In this document: piece after piece, positions 51,154 to 62,008 of the stretch | How the letters are laid out: every line of letters starts with the position of its first letter | How positions within the stretch are numbered: the first letter of the stretch is position 1 | The notes under the pieces: model-generated | The model's database searches: none | Told to the model about the DNA's origin: nothing | What the model saw: the letters and a program-made list of their open reading frames with translations, nothing else | Assembly (NCBI GenBank): GCA_001403755.1 | Contig: CYUH01000015.1 | Location: forward strand, 1,094,589 to 1,158,588 | Length of the DNA stretch: 64,000 nt | Direction: 5' to 3' | Source: Chryseobacterium senegalense | Lineage (GTDB): Bacteria; Bacteroidota; Bacteroidia; Flavobacteriales; Weeksellaceae | Translations under genes and position numbers: made by a program

Positions 51154-52332
51154 ATGAAAGAAGTATTCATCGTGTCGGCAGTAAGAACTCCAATGGGAAG
51201 TTTTTTGGGAAGTCTTTCCACTGTTCCGGCACCGAAATTAGGTTCGGTAGCCATCAAAGGTGCATTAGACAAAATCAATCTTGATCCGAAATTGGTACAA
51301 GAAGTTTATATGGGAAATGTTCTACAGGCAGGAGAAGGACAAGCTCCGGCAAGGCAGGCCGCTTTAGGAGCTGGTTTGTCAAATGAAACACCATCAACAA
51401 CCATCAACAAAGTGTGTGCATCTGGTATGAAAGCCGTGATGATGGCTGCACAATCCATTAAAGCTGGTGACCAAGACATCATTGTTGCCGGCGGAATGGA
51501 AAATATGTCTTTGGTGCCACACTATTACAATGCAAGAAATGCAACTAAGTTAGGCGACGTGAAAATGCAGGACGGAATGCTCGTGGACGGACTTACTGAT
51601 GTTTACAACAAAGTTCACATGGGAGTTTGCGCCGAAAAATGTGCGGCGAAATACGAAATCTCACGGGAAGAACAGGATAATTTCGCCATCGAATCTTACA
51701 AACGTTCCGCAAAAGCATGGAGCGAAGGGAAATTTAACGAAGAAATTGTTCCTGTGGAAATTCCTCAAAGAAAGGGCGAACCAATAATTTTCGCTGAAGA
51801 TGAAGAATACAAATCTGTAAATTTTGATAGAATTTCGACTTTACCAACTGTTTTCCAGAAAGAAAGCGGTACCGTAACTGCTGCAAATGCTTCCACTTTA
51901 AATGATGGCGCTTCTGCTTTGGTATTAATGTCGAAAGAAAAAATGGAAGAATTGGGCTTAAAACCATTAGCAAAAATCATCTCATACGCAGATGCTGCTC
52001 ACGAGCCGGAGTGGTTTACTACAGCACCTTCCAAAGCTTTGCCTATCGCTCTTGAGAAAGCCGGATTACAAATTTCTGATGTCGATTTTTTCGAATTCAA
52101 TGAAGCGTTTTCTGTAGTAGGTTTGGCGAATAATAAAATTTTAGGACTAGATGCCAATAAAGTGAATGTAAACGGTGGTGCAGTAGCACTGGGTCATCCA
52201 CTTGGTAGTTCCGGGTCAAGAATTATTGTAACTTTGATTAACATATTGAAGCAAAATGGAGGAAAATACGGCGCTGCTGCAATTTGCAACGGTGGTGGAG
52301 GCGCCAGCGCCATCGTCATTGAGAACGTATAA
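51154..52332 (+). CDS. Acetyl-CoA C-acetyltransferase (biosynthetic-type thiolase)
   Basis: This 392-aa thiolase has Cys88 in [12 protein letters not shown], His348 in [12 protein letters not shown] and Cys378 in [12 protein letters not shown]. The GGMENMS and [13 protein letters not shown] motifs point to the acetoacetyl-CoA thiolase (AtoB/PhaA) branch rather than the long-chain FadA branch. It could supply acetoacetyl-CoA for the mevalonate pathway, two of whose later genes lie at 54-56 kb, or work with the 3-hydroxyacyl-CoA dehydrogenase at 10.9 kb. It is monocistronic, flanked by terminators. Confidence 0.94.
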   Translation: MKEVFIVSAVRTPMGSFLGSLSTVPAPKLGSVAIKGALDKINLDPKLVQEVYMGNVLQAGEGQAPARQAALGAGLSNETPSTTINKVCASGMKAVMMAAQSIKAGDQDIIVAGGMENMSLVPHYYNARNATKLGDVKMQDGMLVDGLTDVYNKVHMGVCAEKCAAKYEISREEQDNFAIESYKRSAKAWSEGKFNEEIVPVEIPQRKGEPIIFAEDEEYKSVNFDRISTLPTVFQKESGTVTAANASTLNDGASALVLMSKEKMEELGLKPLAKIISYADAAHEPEWFTTAPSKALPIALEKAGLQISDVDFFEFNEAFSVVGLANNKILGLDANKVNVNGGAVALGHPLGSSGSRIIVTLINILKQNGGKYGAAAICNGGGGASAIVIENV

Positions 52333-52352
52333 ACCCATTTTTCATTAGATTT

Positions 52353-52406
52353 AACCATTAAGAATTATTAATGAATTTTTTCATCAGATTCTTAATGGTT
52401 TTTTTA
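52353..52406 (+). terminator. Intrinsic terminator of the thiolase gene
   Basis: The perfect 13-bp stem AACCATTAAGAAT / ATTCTTAATGGTT (52353-52365, 52388-52400) with a 22-nt loop is followed by a T run that merges into the next promoter. Confidence 0.88.
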
Positions 52407-52412
52407 TTTTTG
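52405..52412 (+). promoter_or_regulatory. -7 promoter element of the UMF1 transporter gene
   Basis: TATTTTTG overlaps the T tract of the preceding terminator and lies 20 nt before the ATG at 52433. Confidence 0.5.
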
Positions 52413-52432
52413 TTGTATTAATTATTTTACCA

Positions 52433-53917
52433 ATGCCTGAAAACGATCATTCACAGACTCCAAACATCAAGAACAATCCGAAAATCATGAAAGCATGGGC
52501 TTATTATGATTGGGCAAATTCGGTGTACTCATTGGTAATTACTTCTACTATTTTTCCTATTTATTATTCGATTCTTACCACGGCTTCCGAAAGAAGCGAG
52601 TTTGTAAAGGAAACCGGACAATGGATTAAGGTTCCTGTGCGGCACATGATCACTATTTTTGGGAAAGAATATCAACCAGATGCGATTTATGGTTATTCCC
52701 TCACGATTTCATTTTTGATTGTCGTTTTACTTTCTCCCATTTTATCGTCTTTAGCAGATACCATTGGAAATAAAAAATCGTTTCTGCAATTTTTCTGCTA
52801 TTTAGGAGCGACTTCCTGTATGGGCTTGGCCATGTTTACAGGGATGCAAAATGTTTTTCTAGGGCTCTTATTCAGTATCACTGCAAGTGTAGGATTTTGG
52901 GGCAGTTTGGTGTTTTACAATTCCTTTCTTCCAGATATTGCAACACGCGACAAGCAAGATGCACTTTCTGCAAGAGGTTATGTTTATGGTTACATTGGTT
53001 CGGTAGTTTTAGTGGTAATTTGTTTAGTTTTAATACAAGTTTTTGCAAAAAATCCCGAAGAAGCTAAACTTTATACCAGAATTTCCTTTCTTTTAACCGG
53101 AGCTTGGTGGTTTGGTTTTTCACAATATACTTTTAAACATTTGCCACAATTTGGTATTGTTAAAGATCAATTACCCAAAGATTTGGTATTGCTCAATTAT
53201 AAAAATATTTTCAAAAAACACGAGGAACAAGGTGGTTTTTGGGAAGTTTTGAAAGATAATATCAATTTTTATCGGGATATTGTTATCGAAAGTTTTCATG
53301 AACTTTTCAAGGTCGGAAGAACACTTTTCGCAGACCGTAATTTGAAATTTTTCCTTTCGAGTTTCTTCTTCTACAGTGTTGGTATGCAAACTATTTTCTT
53401 AATGGCAACTCTTTTCGGAAAAAGTGAGATCAACCTTGCGCAAGATAAATTGATTCTCACGCTTTTGTTGATTCAAATTGAAGCCATTATCGGTGCCATT
53501 ATCTTTTCTAGATTATCGAGAATTATCGGCAATAAAAATGTGATTTCTGTTGCGATTATCCTATGGATTGTGGCGTGTCTCTCCGCTTATTATTTAAACA
53601 AAGAAAACCCAAATGTGGAATATCAATTCTACGGAATCGCAAGCATCATCGGTTTAGTAATGGGAGGTTTGCAAGCGATGTCGCGCTCAACTTATTCCAA
53701 ACTTTTGCCCGAAGATTCCATGGACAATACAACTTATTTCAGCTTTTATGATGTATTAGAAAAATTAGCGATTATTCTAGGCACTTTTATATTTGCAACA
53801 ATGATCGAAAAGTACAGCAACATGAGATTTGCAGCATTATCCATGTCAATATTCTTCTTTGCTGGATTGGTTTTAATTAGATTTCTGAAAGTAAAATTAG
53901 GAGCCGATAAAAATTAA
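52433..53917 (+). CDS. MFS transporter, UMF1 family
   Basis: This 494-aa polytopic protein has the UMF1/Atg22-like N-terminal signature KAWAYYDWANSVYSLVITSTIFPIYY, then PILSSLADTIGNKKSF and ARGYVYGYIGSVVLVV. About twelve membrane segments are visible with a long central loop. The UMF1 family is loosely related to yeast vacuolar amino-acid effluxers, but bacterial substrates are not known. It is a single-gene unit between the thiolase terminator and the mevalonate kinase promoter. Confidence 0.88.
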   Translation: MPENDHSQTPNIKNNPKIMKAWAYYDWANSVYSLVITSTIFPIYYSILTTASERSEFVKETGQWIKVPVRHMITIFGKEYQPDAIYGYSLTISFLIVVLLSPILSSLADTIGNKKSFLQFFCYLGATSCMGLAMFTGMQNVFLGLLFSITASVGFWGSLVFYNSFLPDIATRDKQDALSARGYVYGYIGSVVLVVICLVLIQVFAKNPEEAKLYTRISFLLTGAWWFGFSQYTFKHLPQFGIVKDQLPKDLVLLNYKNIFKKHEEQGGFWEVLKDNINFYRDIVIESFHELFKVGRTLFADRNLKFFLSSFFFYSVGMQTIFLMATLFGKSEINLAQDKLILTLLLIQIEAIIGAIIFSRLSRIIGNKNVISVAIILWIVACLSAYYLNKENPNVEYQFYGIASIIGLVMGGLQAMSRSTYSKLLPEDSMDNTTYFSFYDVLEKLAIILGTFIFATMIEKYSNMRFAALSMSIFFFAGLVLIRFLKVKLGADKN

Positions 53918-53983
53918 GAATTTTTTAAAAATTTGCCTTAAATTTTGTTAAAACTAAAATAGAAATATTTGGTAAATATTTAG

Positions 53984-53991
53984 TAATTTTG
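53984..53991 (+). promoter_or_regulatory. -7 promoter element of the mevalonate kinase operon
   Basis: TAATTTTG lies 30 nt upstream of the ATG at 54022. A TTTG at 53968 is too close to serve as a standard -33 box. Confidence 0.5.
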
Positions 53992-54021
53992 CAATTGAAA
54001 ATCAACGGTTTAAATTAAATT

Positions 54022-54948
54022 ATGAGTAATCCTTTATTTTACGCTAAAATACTTCTCTTCGGAGAATATGGAATTATCGAAGATTCGCAGGGGCTTACCT
54101 TGCCCTATAGTTATTATAAAGGGACACTAAAATTTTCTGATTTAAAAAATGATTTCGAAAAAAAATCAAATCTTTCTTTAAAAAAATATTCTGATTATTT
54201 AATAAATTTAGACTTACCCAATTCTTTCCAACTTAATGTTCAGGATTTCCAGAAAGATATTAAAAATGGACTTTTCTTCGATTCTAATATTCCGCAAGGA
54301 TATGGGGTGGGAAGTTCCGGAGCTTTGGTCGCGGCAATTTTTGAAAAATATTCCATCAAAAAATATACACCGGAAAACATCACAAAAGATGAGTTGAAAG
54401 ATTTAAAGAAAGTGTTTGGTCAATTAGAAAGTTATTTTCATGGGAAAAGCTCAGGAATTGACCCTTTGATTTGCTATATGAACCTGCCAATTCTTATTGA
54501 AAATAAAGAAAATGTGGATCGAGTTTCGATACCAGAAAGTGAAGCAGGCAAAGGTGCCATTTTTTTAATAGACTCTGGAATGACGGGCGAAACCGGACCT
54601 ATGGTACAAATTTTCTTCGAAAAAATGAAAACTGAAGGTTTCCGCAAAACTATGAAGGAGGAGTTTATCCGATACAACAATGCTTGTATTGATGCGTTTT
54701 TGAAAAAAGAAATGAATCCTCTGTTCAGAAATCTCAAAAATCTTTCGGTTTGGGCATACGAACATTTCAAACCAATGATTCCGGAAAGCATCTACAATGC
54801 TTGGAAAAAAGGGCTTGATACGAACGCTTACTACCTTAAACTGTGTGGTAGTGGAGGCGGAGGTTATATTTTGGGCTTCACAAAAGATTATGCAAAAGCC
54901 GAAAAAATGCTCAAGGGTTTCCACAAAGAGGTCATTTACAGATTCTAA
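54022..54948 (+). CDS. GHMP kinase, probable mevalonate kinase
   Basis: This 308-aa kinase should phosphorylate mevalonate in isoprenoid synthesis. The N-terminal YAKILLFGEYGIIEDSQGL, the ATP-binding motif PQGYGVGSSGALVAAIF, FHGKSSGIDPLICYMN (with the conserved Asp) and the C-terminal LCGSGGGGYILGF are the GHMP motifs, with wording typical of mevalonate kinases. A UbiA prenyltransferase follows after 48 bp, which supports an isoprenoid role. Other mevalonate genes are outside the window. Confidence 0.88.
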   Translation: MSNPLFYAKILLFGEYGIIEDSQGLTLPYSYYKGTLKFSDLKNDFEKKSNLSLKKYSDYLINLDLPNSFQLNVQDFQKDIKNGLFFDSNIPQGYGVGSSGALVAAIFEKYSIKKYTPENITKDELKDLKKVFGQLESYFHGKSSGIDPLICYMNLPILIENKENVDRVSIPESEAGKGAIFLIDSGMTGETGPMVQIFFEKMKTEGFRKTMKEEFIRYNNACIDAFLKKEMNPLFRNLKNLSVWAYEHFKPMIPESIYNAWKKGLDTNAYYLKLCGSGGGGYILGFTKDYAKAEKMLKGFHKEVIYRF

Positions 54949-54996
54949 TTATTAAGCCGGAAAAAATACATTATTTGATCTTGTTCCGCTTACTTA

Positions 54997-55887
54997 ATGA
55001 AAAATCCAATCCTTTACAGAATTTCTCAATTAACCGGTCTCCTTTTGGGAGCGCGGGTTTTTGTAGGTTTGCTGCTCACATTTGCATTGTATGTTTCCAC
55101 GTTTTTTCTATTTAACCAGGAAGAAAGTTTAAGAAATTTCGTGTTCGATTTCAAGGTTCACGGAATTATTTTTTGCACTGTTTTAAGTATTTTTGCTGGT
55201 GGTATTATTAACCAATTTTATGATCGGGAAAAAGATCAATTAACAAAACCATTTCGTAGTAAAATTCAAAATTTCCTGAAACAGAAGTACTTTCTATACG
55301 CTTATCTTACACTGAATTTACTTTCGCTGGGAATCGCTTTTTACATCTCCACGCGAGTTTTTGTTTTCTTCCTGATTTATCAATTTTTTATGTGGTATTA
55401 CAGCCATAAACTTAGTAAATTATTGATTATTAATAATTTAACTTTTGTAAGCTTAACGCTCTACCCATTTTTCGGAATGATGGTTTATTACCATACTTTT
55501 TCGGTCAACGTTTTCCTGATGGCCGTTTTCCTCTTTTTAATTCTTTTAATCATAGATATAACTAAAGATTTCCTCACCAAAAATGCAGACAAGATATTTG
55601 GTTATGAAACCATTCCTAACTATTGTGGAATTTCTGTTGCAAAAAAAATTGTAGTAATTTTTTTTGTAATTCTGATGCTCGTTTCGATGATGCTGATCAA
55701 CAAAACCGGAATACATAGCATCATCAATCTATATTTTGCGATAGGTTTATTTGTAGTGATTATTGGAATTTATTTGCTATTAAATGCTGCGAAAAAGACT
55801 TATTTTTATTTACTGAATATTCTAAGAATATGGGTTTTTGTAGGAATAATAGCAATGTTACTGGATGGTATTATTAATAGATTTTAG
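54997..55887 (+). CDS. UbiA family prenyltransferase
   Basis: This 296-aa membrane enzyme has about eight or nine segments and both aspartate-rich motifs of the family: NQFYDREKD in GGIINQFYDREKDQLTKPF (about 69-87) and DITKDFLTKNADK (about 185-197). It transfers a prenyl chain to an acceptor. The geranylgeranylglyceryl-phosphate-synthase-like subgroup and quinone or haem pathways are possible, and the acceptor cannot be assigned. Its position after mevalonate kinase fits isoprenoid metabolism. Confidence 0.87.
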   Translation: MKNPILYRISQLTGLLLGARVFVGLLLTFALYVSTFFLFNQEESLRNFVFDFKVHGIIFCTVLSIFAGGIINQFYDREKDQLTKPFRSKIQNFLKQKYFLYAYLTLNLLSLGIAFYISTRVFVFFLIYQFFMWYYSHKLSKLLIINNLTFVSLTLYPFFGMMVYYHTFSVNVFLMAVFLFLILLIIDITKDFLTKNADKIFGYETIPNYCGISVAKKIVVIFFVILMLVSMMLINKTGIHSIINLYFAIGLFVVIIGIYLLLNAAKKTYFYLLNILRIWVFVGIIAMLLDGIINRF

Positions 55888-55956
55888 GAATAAAACTTTA
55901 GGTTTATTCCTTTTTATCATTGATTTTTGGACCAAAATTTTCAGGTTTCAAAAGAA

Positions 55957-55990
55957 TTGTCGATAAATCAACGAATTAGTTTTATCTTTG
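55957..55990 (+). promoter_or_regulatory. Promoter of the RluB-type synthase gene
   Basis: TTG at 55957-55959 and TATCTTTG at 55983-55990 have a 23-bp spacer. The ATG at 56009 lies 18 nt downstream, and the TTG inside the -7 element is in frame with it. Confidence 0.65.
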
Positions 55991-56008
55991 CAAAAAATTT
56001 TTCAGATA

Positions 56009-57115
56009 ATGAGCCGAGACAGAAACAGCAACGACAAATCAAAAAAAACAAGAATTTCAAAAATTTCCAATTCCGGAAGTTCCAGATCTGCTGCTTCCCG
56101 TGCACGCGCTCCAAAATCTGAAAATTCCGACGAAAAGAAACCTGCAAAAACAAGAGAGCCAAGATTAATGTCGAAGGCGGAAGCGAAATCTTATGAAAAA
56201 ACTTTCGACAGACCGGTTTCCAGAAAACCAGCAGGAAAAAGAATCGGAAAATCTTTCGATAAAGATGCTAAATTTTCCAAAGGCGACCAAAAAGCTAGGC
56301 CTACGAAACTTTTCAAAAATTACGAAAGGCCACTTGGGGAAAACGAAAAAACAAGAACTTTTGTGCAGAAACGACGATTTGATAAACTGGCCAAAGAAAC
56401 ACCAAAAGAAAGCATTCGGTTAAATAAATATATCGCTAATTCGGGAATTTGTTCACGCCGGGAAGCAGATGAATTGATCACTCAAGGTTTAGTTCAGGTA
56501 AACGGAAAAGTAGTGACAGAAATGGGTTACCAGGTTCAGAAAACTGATAAAGTAATTTTCGATGGACAAGGAATTACCCCTGAAAAACCGGTTTATGTAC
56601 TTTTAAACAAACCAAAAGGATATATTTCAACAACAAAAGACGAAAAAGCCAGAAAGACGGTAATGGATTTAGTAGCCAATGCATCTCCGTACCGACTTTT
56701 CCCGGTAGGAAGATTGGATCGATCAACAACAGGAGTAATACTGCTTACGAATGACGGTCACATGACCAAAAAGTTGACGCACCCATCTTTTAATATGAAA
56801 AAAATCTATCATGTTACTTTAGACAGAAAACTCGACAGAGCCGATCTCAACGCAATTGCAGAAGGAATTCGTTTAGAAGAAGGTGTTGCGGAAGTGGACA
56901 GCATTTCCTACATTGAAGGAAAACCAAGAAACGAAGTGGGAATCGAAATCCATATCGGGTGGAATAGAGTAGTACGCAGGATTTTCCAAAGATTGGGCTA
57001 TGAAGTAGAAGCGCTCGATAGAGTAATGTTTGCAGGATTGACCAAGAAAAATATCAAACGCGGACATTGGAGAATTCTTACCGACCTCGAAGTGAACAAT
57101 CTTAAAATGATGTAA
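56009..57115 (+). CDS. Pseudouridine synthase, RluB/RsuA family, with long basic N-terminal extension
   Basis: This 368-aa protein has an N-terminal region of about 130 residues rich in Lys, Arg and Ser, probably disordered and RNA-binding. An S4 domain follows (about 137-195, IRLNKYIANSGICSRREADELI), then a RsuA-type catalytic domain with FPVGRLDRSTTGVILL (catalytic Asp237) and the GWNRVVRRIFQRLGYEV motif. It likely modifies 23S rRNA at the RluB site, by family. The ATG at 56009 is used because the upstream TTG is part of the promoter. The extension is seen in several flavobacterial homologues, so it is not an assembly artefact. Confidence 0.88.
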   Translation: MSRDRNSNDKSKKTRISKISNSGSSRSAASRARAPKSENSDEKKPAKTREPRLMSKAEAKSYEKTFDRPVSRKPAGKRIGKSFDKDAKFSKGDQKARPTKLFKNYERPLGENEKTRTFVQKRRFDKLAKETPKESIRLNKYIANSGICSRREADELITQGLVQVNGKVVTEMGYQVQKTDKVIFDGQGITPEKPVYVLLNKPKGYISTTKDEKARKTVMDLVANASPYRLFPVGRLDRSTTGVILLTNDGHMTKKLTHPSFNMKKIYHVTLDRKLDRADLNAIAEGIRLEEGVAEVDSISYIEGKPRNEVGIEIHIGWNRVVRRIFQRLGYEVEALDRVMFAGLTKKNIKRGHWRILTDLEVNNLKMM

Positions 57116-57142
57116 TATTCAAATATTGATTGCTAAATACAA

Positions 57143-57177
57143 AGCCTTTCTGTTTTTTTGCAGAAAGGTTTTTTTTT
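57143..57177 (+). terminator. Intrinsic terminator of the RluB-type synthase gene
   Basis: The stem CCTTTCTG / CAGAAAGG (57145-57152, 57161-57168) with a T-rich loop is followed by T9. Confidence 0.9.
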
Positions 57178-57240
57178 CATCCTTTCACCATATTTCTGTA
57201 ACAAATATTTTAAAATGCTACTTACTGCACAGATTACTGC

Positions 57241-57753
57241 ATGATGCTAAAACTTGAGAAAGAATTTTTAGAAAGAATAGAAAAACACAAAGGAGTGATT
57301 TTCAAGATTTCTAAGATGTATATGGATAATTTCGATGATCAGAAAGATCTTTTTCAGGAGATCACGTACCAAGTCTGGAAAGCGTATCCAACTTTTGAAG
57401 GAAGAAGCGAATTTTCAACTTGGTTGTACAGAATCGCTTTGAATACGGCCATTCTTTTTCTGAAGTCTGAAAAAAGGCGAAGTTTTATTCAGAATAATGA
57501 GGTTAATAATTTTAAGATTAATCAGGAGGATTATGATGATGAAGACGAGCAAAAACTTAAGAAAATGTACGAGGCGATTAACCAACTGAATGCAATTGAC
57601 AAAGCTTTGATTTTCTACTATCTAGAGAATTATTCGGGTAAGCAAATTGCTGAACAAATGGGAATTTCTGAAGTAAATGCCCGTGTAAAAATGAACCGCG
57701 CAAAAGAAAAATTAAAACAACTTATTAATAATCAACCACATGGAACTCGATAA
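57241..57753 (+). CDS. ECF-type sigma-70 family RNA polymerase sigma factor
   Basis: This 170-aa sigma factor has region 2 (about 15-85, with DQKDLFQEITYQVWKAYPTF and FSTWLYRIALNTAI) and region 4 (about 110-160, with LNAIDKALIFYYLENYSGKQIAEQMGISEVNARVKMNRAKEKL). An acidic linker joins them. Two adjacent ATG codons begin the frame and either could be used. The downstream membrane-protein gene overlaps its end by 14 bp, the arrangement of a sigma/anti-sigma pair. Confidence 0.93.
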   Translation: MMLKLEKEFLERIEKHKGVIFKISKMYMDNFDDQKDLFQEITYQVWKAYPTFEGRSEFSTWLYRIALNTAILFLKSEKRRSFIQNNEVNNFKINQEDYDDEDEQKLKKMYEAINQLNAIDKALIFYYLENYSGKQIAEQMGISEVNARVKMNRAKEKLKQLINNQPHGTR

Positions 57754-58333
57754 TTTAAAAGAAATCTGGGAGAAAGAAAAAATAACCGACACCCCGGAAA
57801 TTAGCATAGAACAGCAAAAAGAAATTCATCTTCCGCTGGAAATATTGAGAAAAAAAATGCGAAACGAATTTTGGAGTACCATGGTTCTGTTCGTTTTTAT
57901 TATTTTATTTTTCATTTTTAAAGATTTTCATTTTTTCAAATTCAAAGTGTATTGCATCACCTTGGTGGCCTCGATGATGTTAGTAACAGGATTCTATTTT
58001 GTTAAATTTTTCAAATTCTACAAAAATATTGGAGAAATCAATCTGAATGCTAAAGACAATCTGAAAGATTTGATGTTTCAGTTTAAGCTTAATGAGCAAT
58101 ATTATGTGTCTTTTTACGTGGCATTTGTTCCTTTTGTGGTGTGTGAAATGCTTTTAATCTTTGATTATATGCCGAATTTGAAAATGCTGGATGGTGTTCC
58201 TTTTATTCTAACTTTTATTGGATGTTGCCTGTTTACTTTAATTACACTTTATTGTTGCGGAAGATGGTGGTTTAATTATTTTTATGGTAAAAGAATAAAG
58301 CAAATTCAAAAAATATATAATGATTTAAAATAG
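57740..58333 (+). CDS. Four-TM membrane protein, possible anti-sigma partner
   Basis: This 197-aa protein has an N-terminal cytoplasmic region of about 45 residues starting MELDNLKEIWEKEK, then four hydrophobic segments (about 45-62, 68-88, 127-145, 155-175) and a short basic tail. The N-terminal LKEIWEKE segment is common in Bacteroidota proteins encoded right after ECF sigma genes. No zinc-binding anti-sigma HxxxCxxC motif is present, so an anti-sigma role is inference from position. The 14-bp overlap with the sigma gene implies coupled translation. Confidence 0.72.
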   Translation: MELDNLKEIWEKEKITDTPEISIEQQKEIHLPLEILRKKMRNEFWSTMVLFVFIILFFIFKDFHFFKFKVYCITLVASMMLVTGFYFVKFFKFYKNIGEINLNAKDNLKDLMFQFKLNEQYYVSFYVAFVPFVVCEMLLIFDYMPNLKMLDGVPFILTFIGCCLFTLITLYCCGRWWFNYFYGKRIKQIQKIYNDLK

Positions 58334-58337
58334 AAAA

Positions 58338-58363
58338 CTCCCCGAAATTATCGGGGAGCTTTT
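58338..58363. terminator. Intrinsic terminator between convergent genes
   Basis: The 8-bp GC-rich stem CTCCCCGA / TCGGGGAG with loop AATTA is followed by CT5 on the plus strand and by GT4 on the minus strand. It serves the sigma/anti-sigma operon and possibly icd. Confidence 0.82.
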
Positions 58364-58393
58364 TATGTAGTTTAAAAATATTTTAATTCACAC

Positions 58394-60712
<2,319 letters not shown>

Positions 60713-60739
60713 TTAAAATGCATTTCAGCAGATAATTGC

Positions 60740-60747
60740 TATTTTTG
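60740..60747 (+). promoter_or_regulatory. -7 promoter element of tpx
   Basis: TATTTTTG lies 22 nt before the ATG at 60770. No standard -33 TTG was found. Confidence 0.5.
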
Positions 60748-60769
60748 AGGAACTAAAAATTTTAAAATT

Positions 60770-61267
60770 ATGGCAGATATTACCCTAAAAGGAAATCCGA
60801 TTCATTCTATTGGCGCTTTGCCGGAAGTGGGACTTACCGTGAGAGATTTCGCTTTGGTGAATGATAAATTAGAAGTAAAAACCCTTTCCGATTATGATGG
60901 GAAGAAAAAGATTTTTAATATTTTCCCAAGCATTGATACCGGAATTTGTGCTGCGTCCGCAAGAAAGTTTAATGAAGAAGCAGGAACTTTAGAAAATACA
61001 GTTGTTATCAATGTCTCCAAAGATTTGCCTTTTGCTTTAGGCCGTTTTTGTGCTGCCGAAGGTTTAGATCATGTGGAAACTTTATCCGATTTCAGAGGCA
61101 CTTTCGGAGATGATTACGGAGTAACTTTAATCGATTCTCCAATGAAAGGTTTGCTGAGCCGTGCGGTAATTGTAACTGATGAGAAAGGCAAGGTGCTTTA
61201 CAACGAACAAGTTCCGGAAATTGCTCAGGAACCGGATTACGACAAAGCGTTAGCCGCTTTGAAGTAA
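60770..61267 (+). CDS. tpx: Thiol peroxidase (2-Cys peroxiredoxin, Tpx)
   Basis: This 165-aa peroxiredoxin reduces hydrogen peroxide and alkyl hydroperoxides using thioredoxin. The peroxidatic Cys60 is in FPSIDTGICAASARKF and the resolving Cys94 in FALGRFCAAEGL, the spacing of atypical 2-Cys Tpx enzymes. The start with KGNPIHSIG and the mid segment VRDFALVNDKLE are typical. It is monocistronic with a terminator directly downstream. Confidence 0.96.
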   Translation: MADITLKGNPIHSIGALPEVGLTVRDFALVNDKLEVKTLSDYDGKKKIFNIFPSIDTGICAASARKFNEEAGTLENTVVINVSKDLPFALGRFCAAEGLDHVETLSDFRGTFGDDYGVTLIDSPMKGLLSRAVIVTDEKGKVLYNEQVPEIAQEPDYDKALAALK

Positions 61268-61306
61268 TTTTTTTTAAAAATGATCAATCGCTGGAACAGC
61301 GTTAAT

Positions 61307-61339
61307 AAAAGAACGATTTTTTCACAATCGTTCTTTTTT
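61307..61339 (+). terminator. Intrinsic terminator of tpx
   Basis: The 12-bp stem AAAAGAACGATT / AATCGTTCTTTT (61307-61318, 61326-61337) is followed by T residues. Confidence 0.88.
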
Positions 61340-61363
61340 AGTATATTTAAAGAAAAATACACA

Positions 61364-61780
61364 ATGGAAAATCCTATTACGATCAAAATTACAATCCTGC
61401 AACCGGTGCATAAGGTATGGGATTATTTTTATAATCCTAAACATATCGTGAAATGGAATTTTCCGACCTCCAATTGGCATTGCCCAAAAGCAGAAAGTGA
61501 CTTTAGGGAAGGTGGAAGATTCAATTACAGATTGGAATATAAAGACAAAAGTTTCGGTTACGATTTTGCAGGTTATATCGATGAAATCAAAATGCTGGAA
61601 TCCGTAAAAAGTCATCTTGACGATGGTAGAAAAGTAGAAGTGAAGTTCAATAAAATTGATGAAAATACCACCGAAATCATCGAGATTTTCGAACCCGAAT
61701 TGCAGAATTCAATCGAAATGCAAAGAGTAGGTTGGTACGCCATTCTCGATCGTTTTCATAAATATGTAGAGAATAACTAA
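61364..61780 (+). CDS. SRPBCC (AHSA1/START-like) domain protein
   Basis: This 138-aa single-domain protein has the SRPBCC pattern: ITIKITILQPVHKVWDYFYNPKHIVKWNF at the N-terminus, a central GGRFNYRLEYKD, and a C-terminal helix (QRVGWYAILDRFHKYVE). The fold makes a cavity for a hydrophobic ligand or acts as a co-chaperone-like domain. The ATG at 61364 is preferred; a longer frame from 61280 runs through the tpx terminator. It is the first of three SRPBCC genes in the region. Confidence 0.85.
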   Translation: MENPITIKITILQPVHKVWDYFYNPKHIVKWNFPTSNWHCPKAESDFREGGRFNYRLEYKDKSFGYDFAGYIDEIKMLESVKSHLDDGRKVEVKFNKIDENTTEIIEIFEPELQNSIEMQRVGWYAILDRFHKYVENN

Positions 61781-62008
61781 TTTCAGTTGTCGAACTTCAC
61801 CAATGAATGAAGTTGGAAATGTTTAGCAATTAGGTTCCAGAAGAAGTTCAAAATTATCGGCTTACAAATAAGGGAAAGTTTCTAATCAGCTACCATAAAA
61901 TCAAGAAATTCCACTTGAATTGATTCGCAGATTTGTGGAATTCAAGATATCGAAGCAATAAATTTCATTCCATTGAACGCTTTACAAAATTCAATAAATA
62001 ATAAAATA
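61781..62008. other. 228-bp intergenic stretch with overlapping inverted repeats
   Basis: No gene is evident. At 61907-61946 two alternative hairpins share bases: AATTCCAC (61907) with GTGGAATT (61935), and CTTGAATT (61914) with AATTCAAG (61939). A frame from a TTG at 61973 would extend the next gene but has no family support. Confidence 0.35.
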
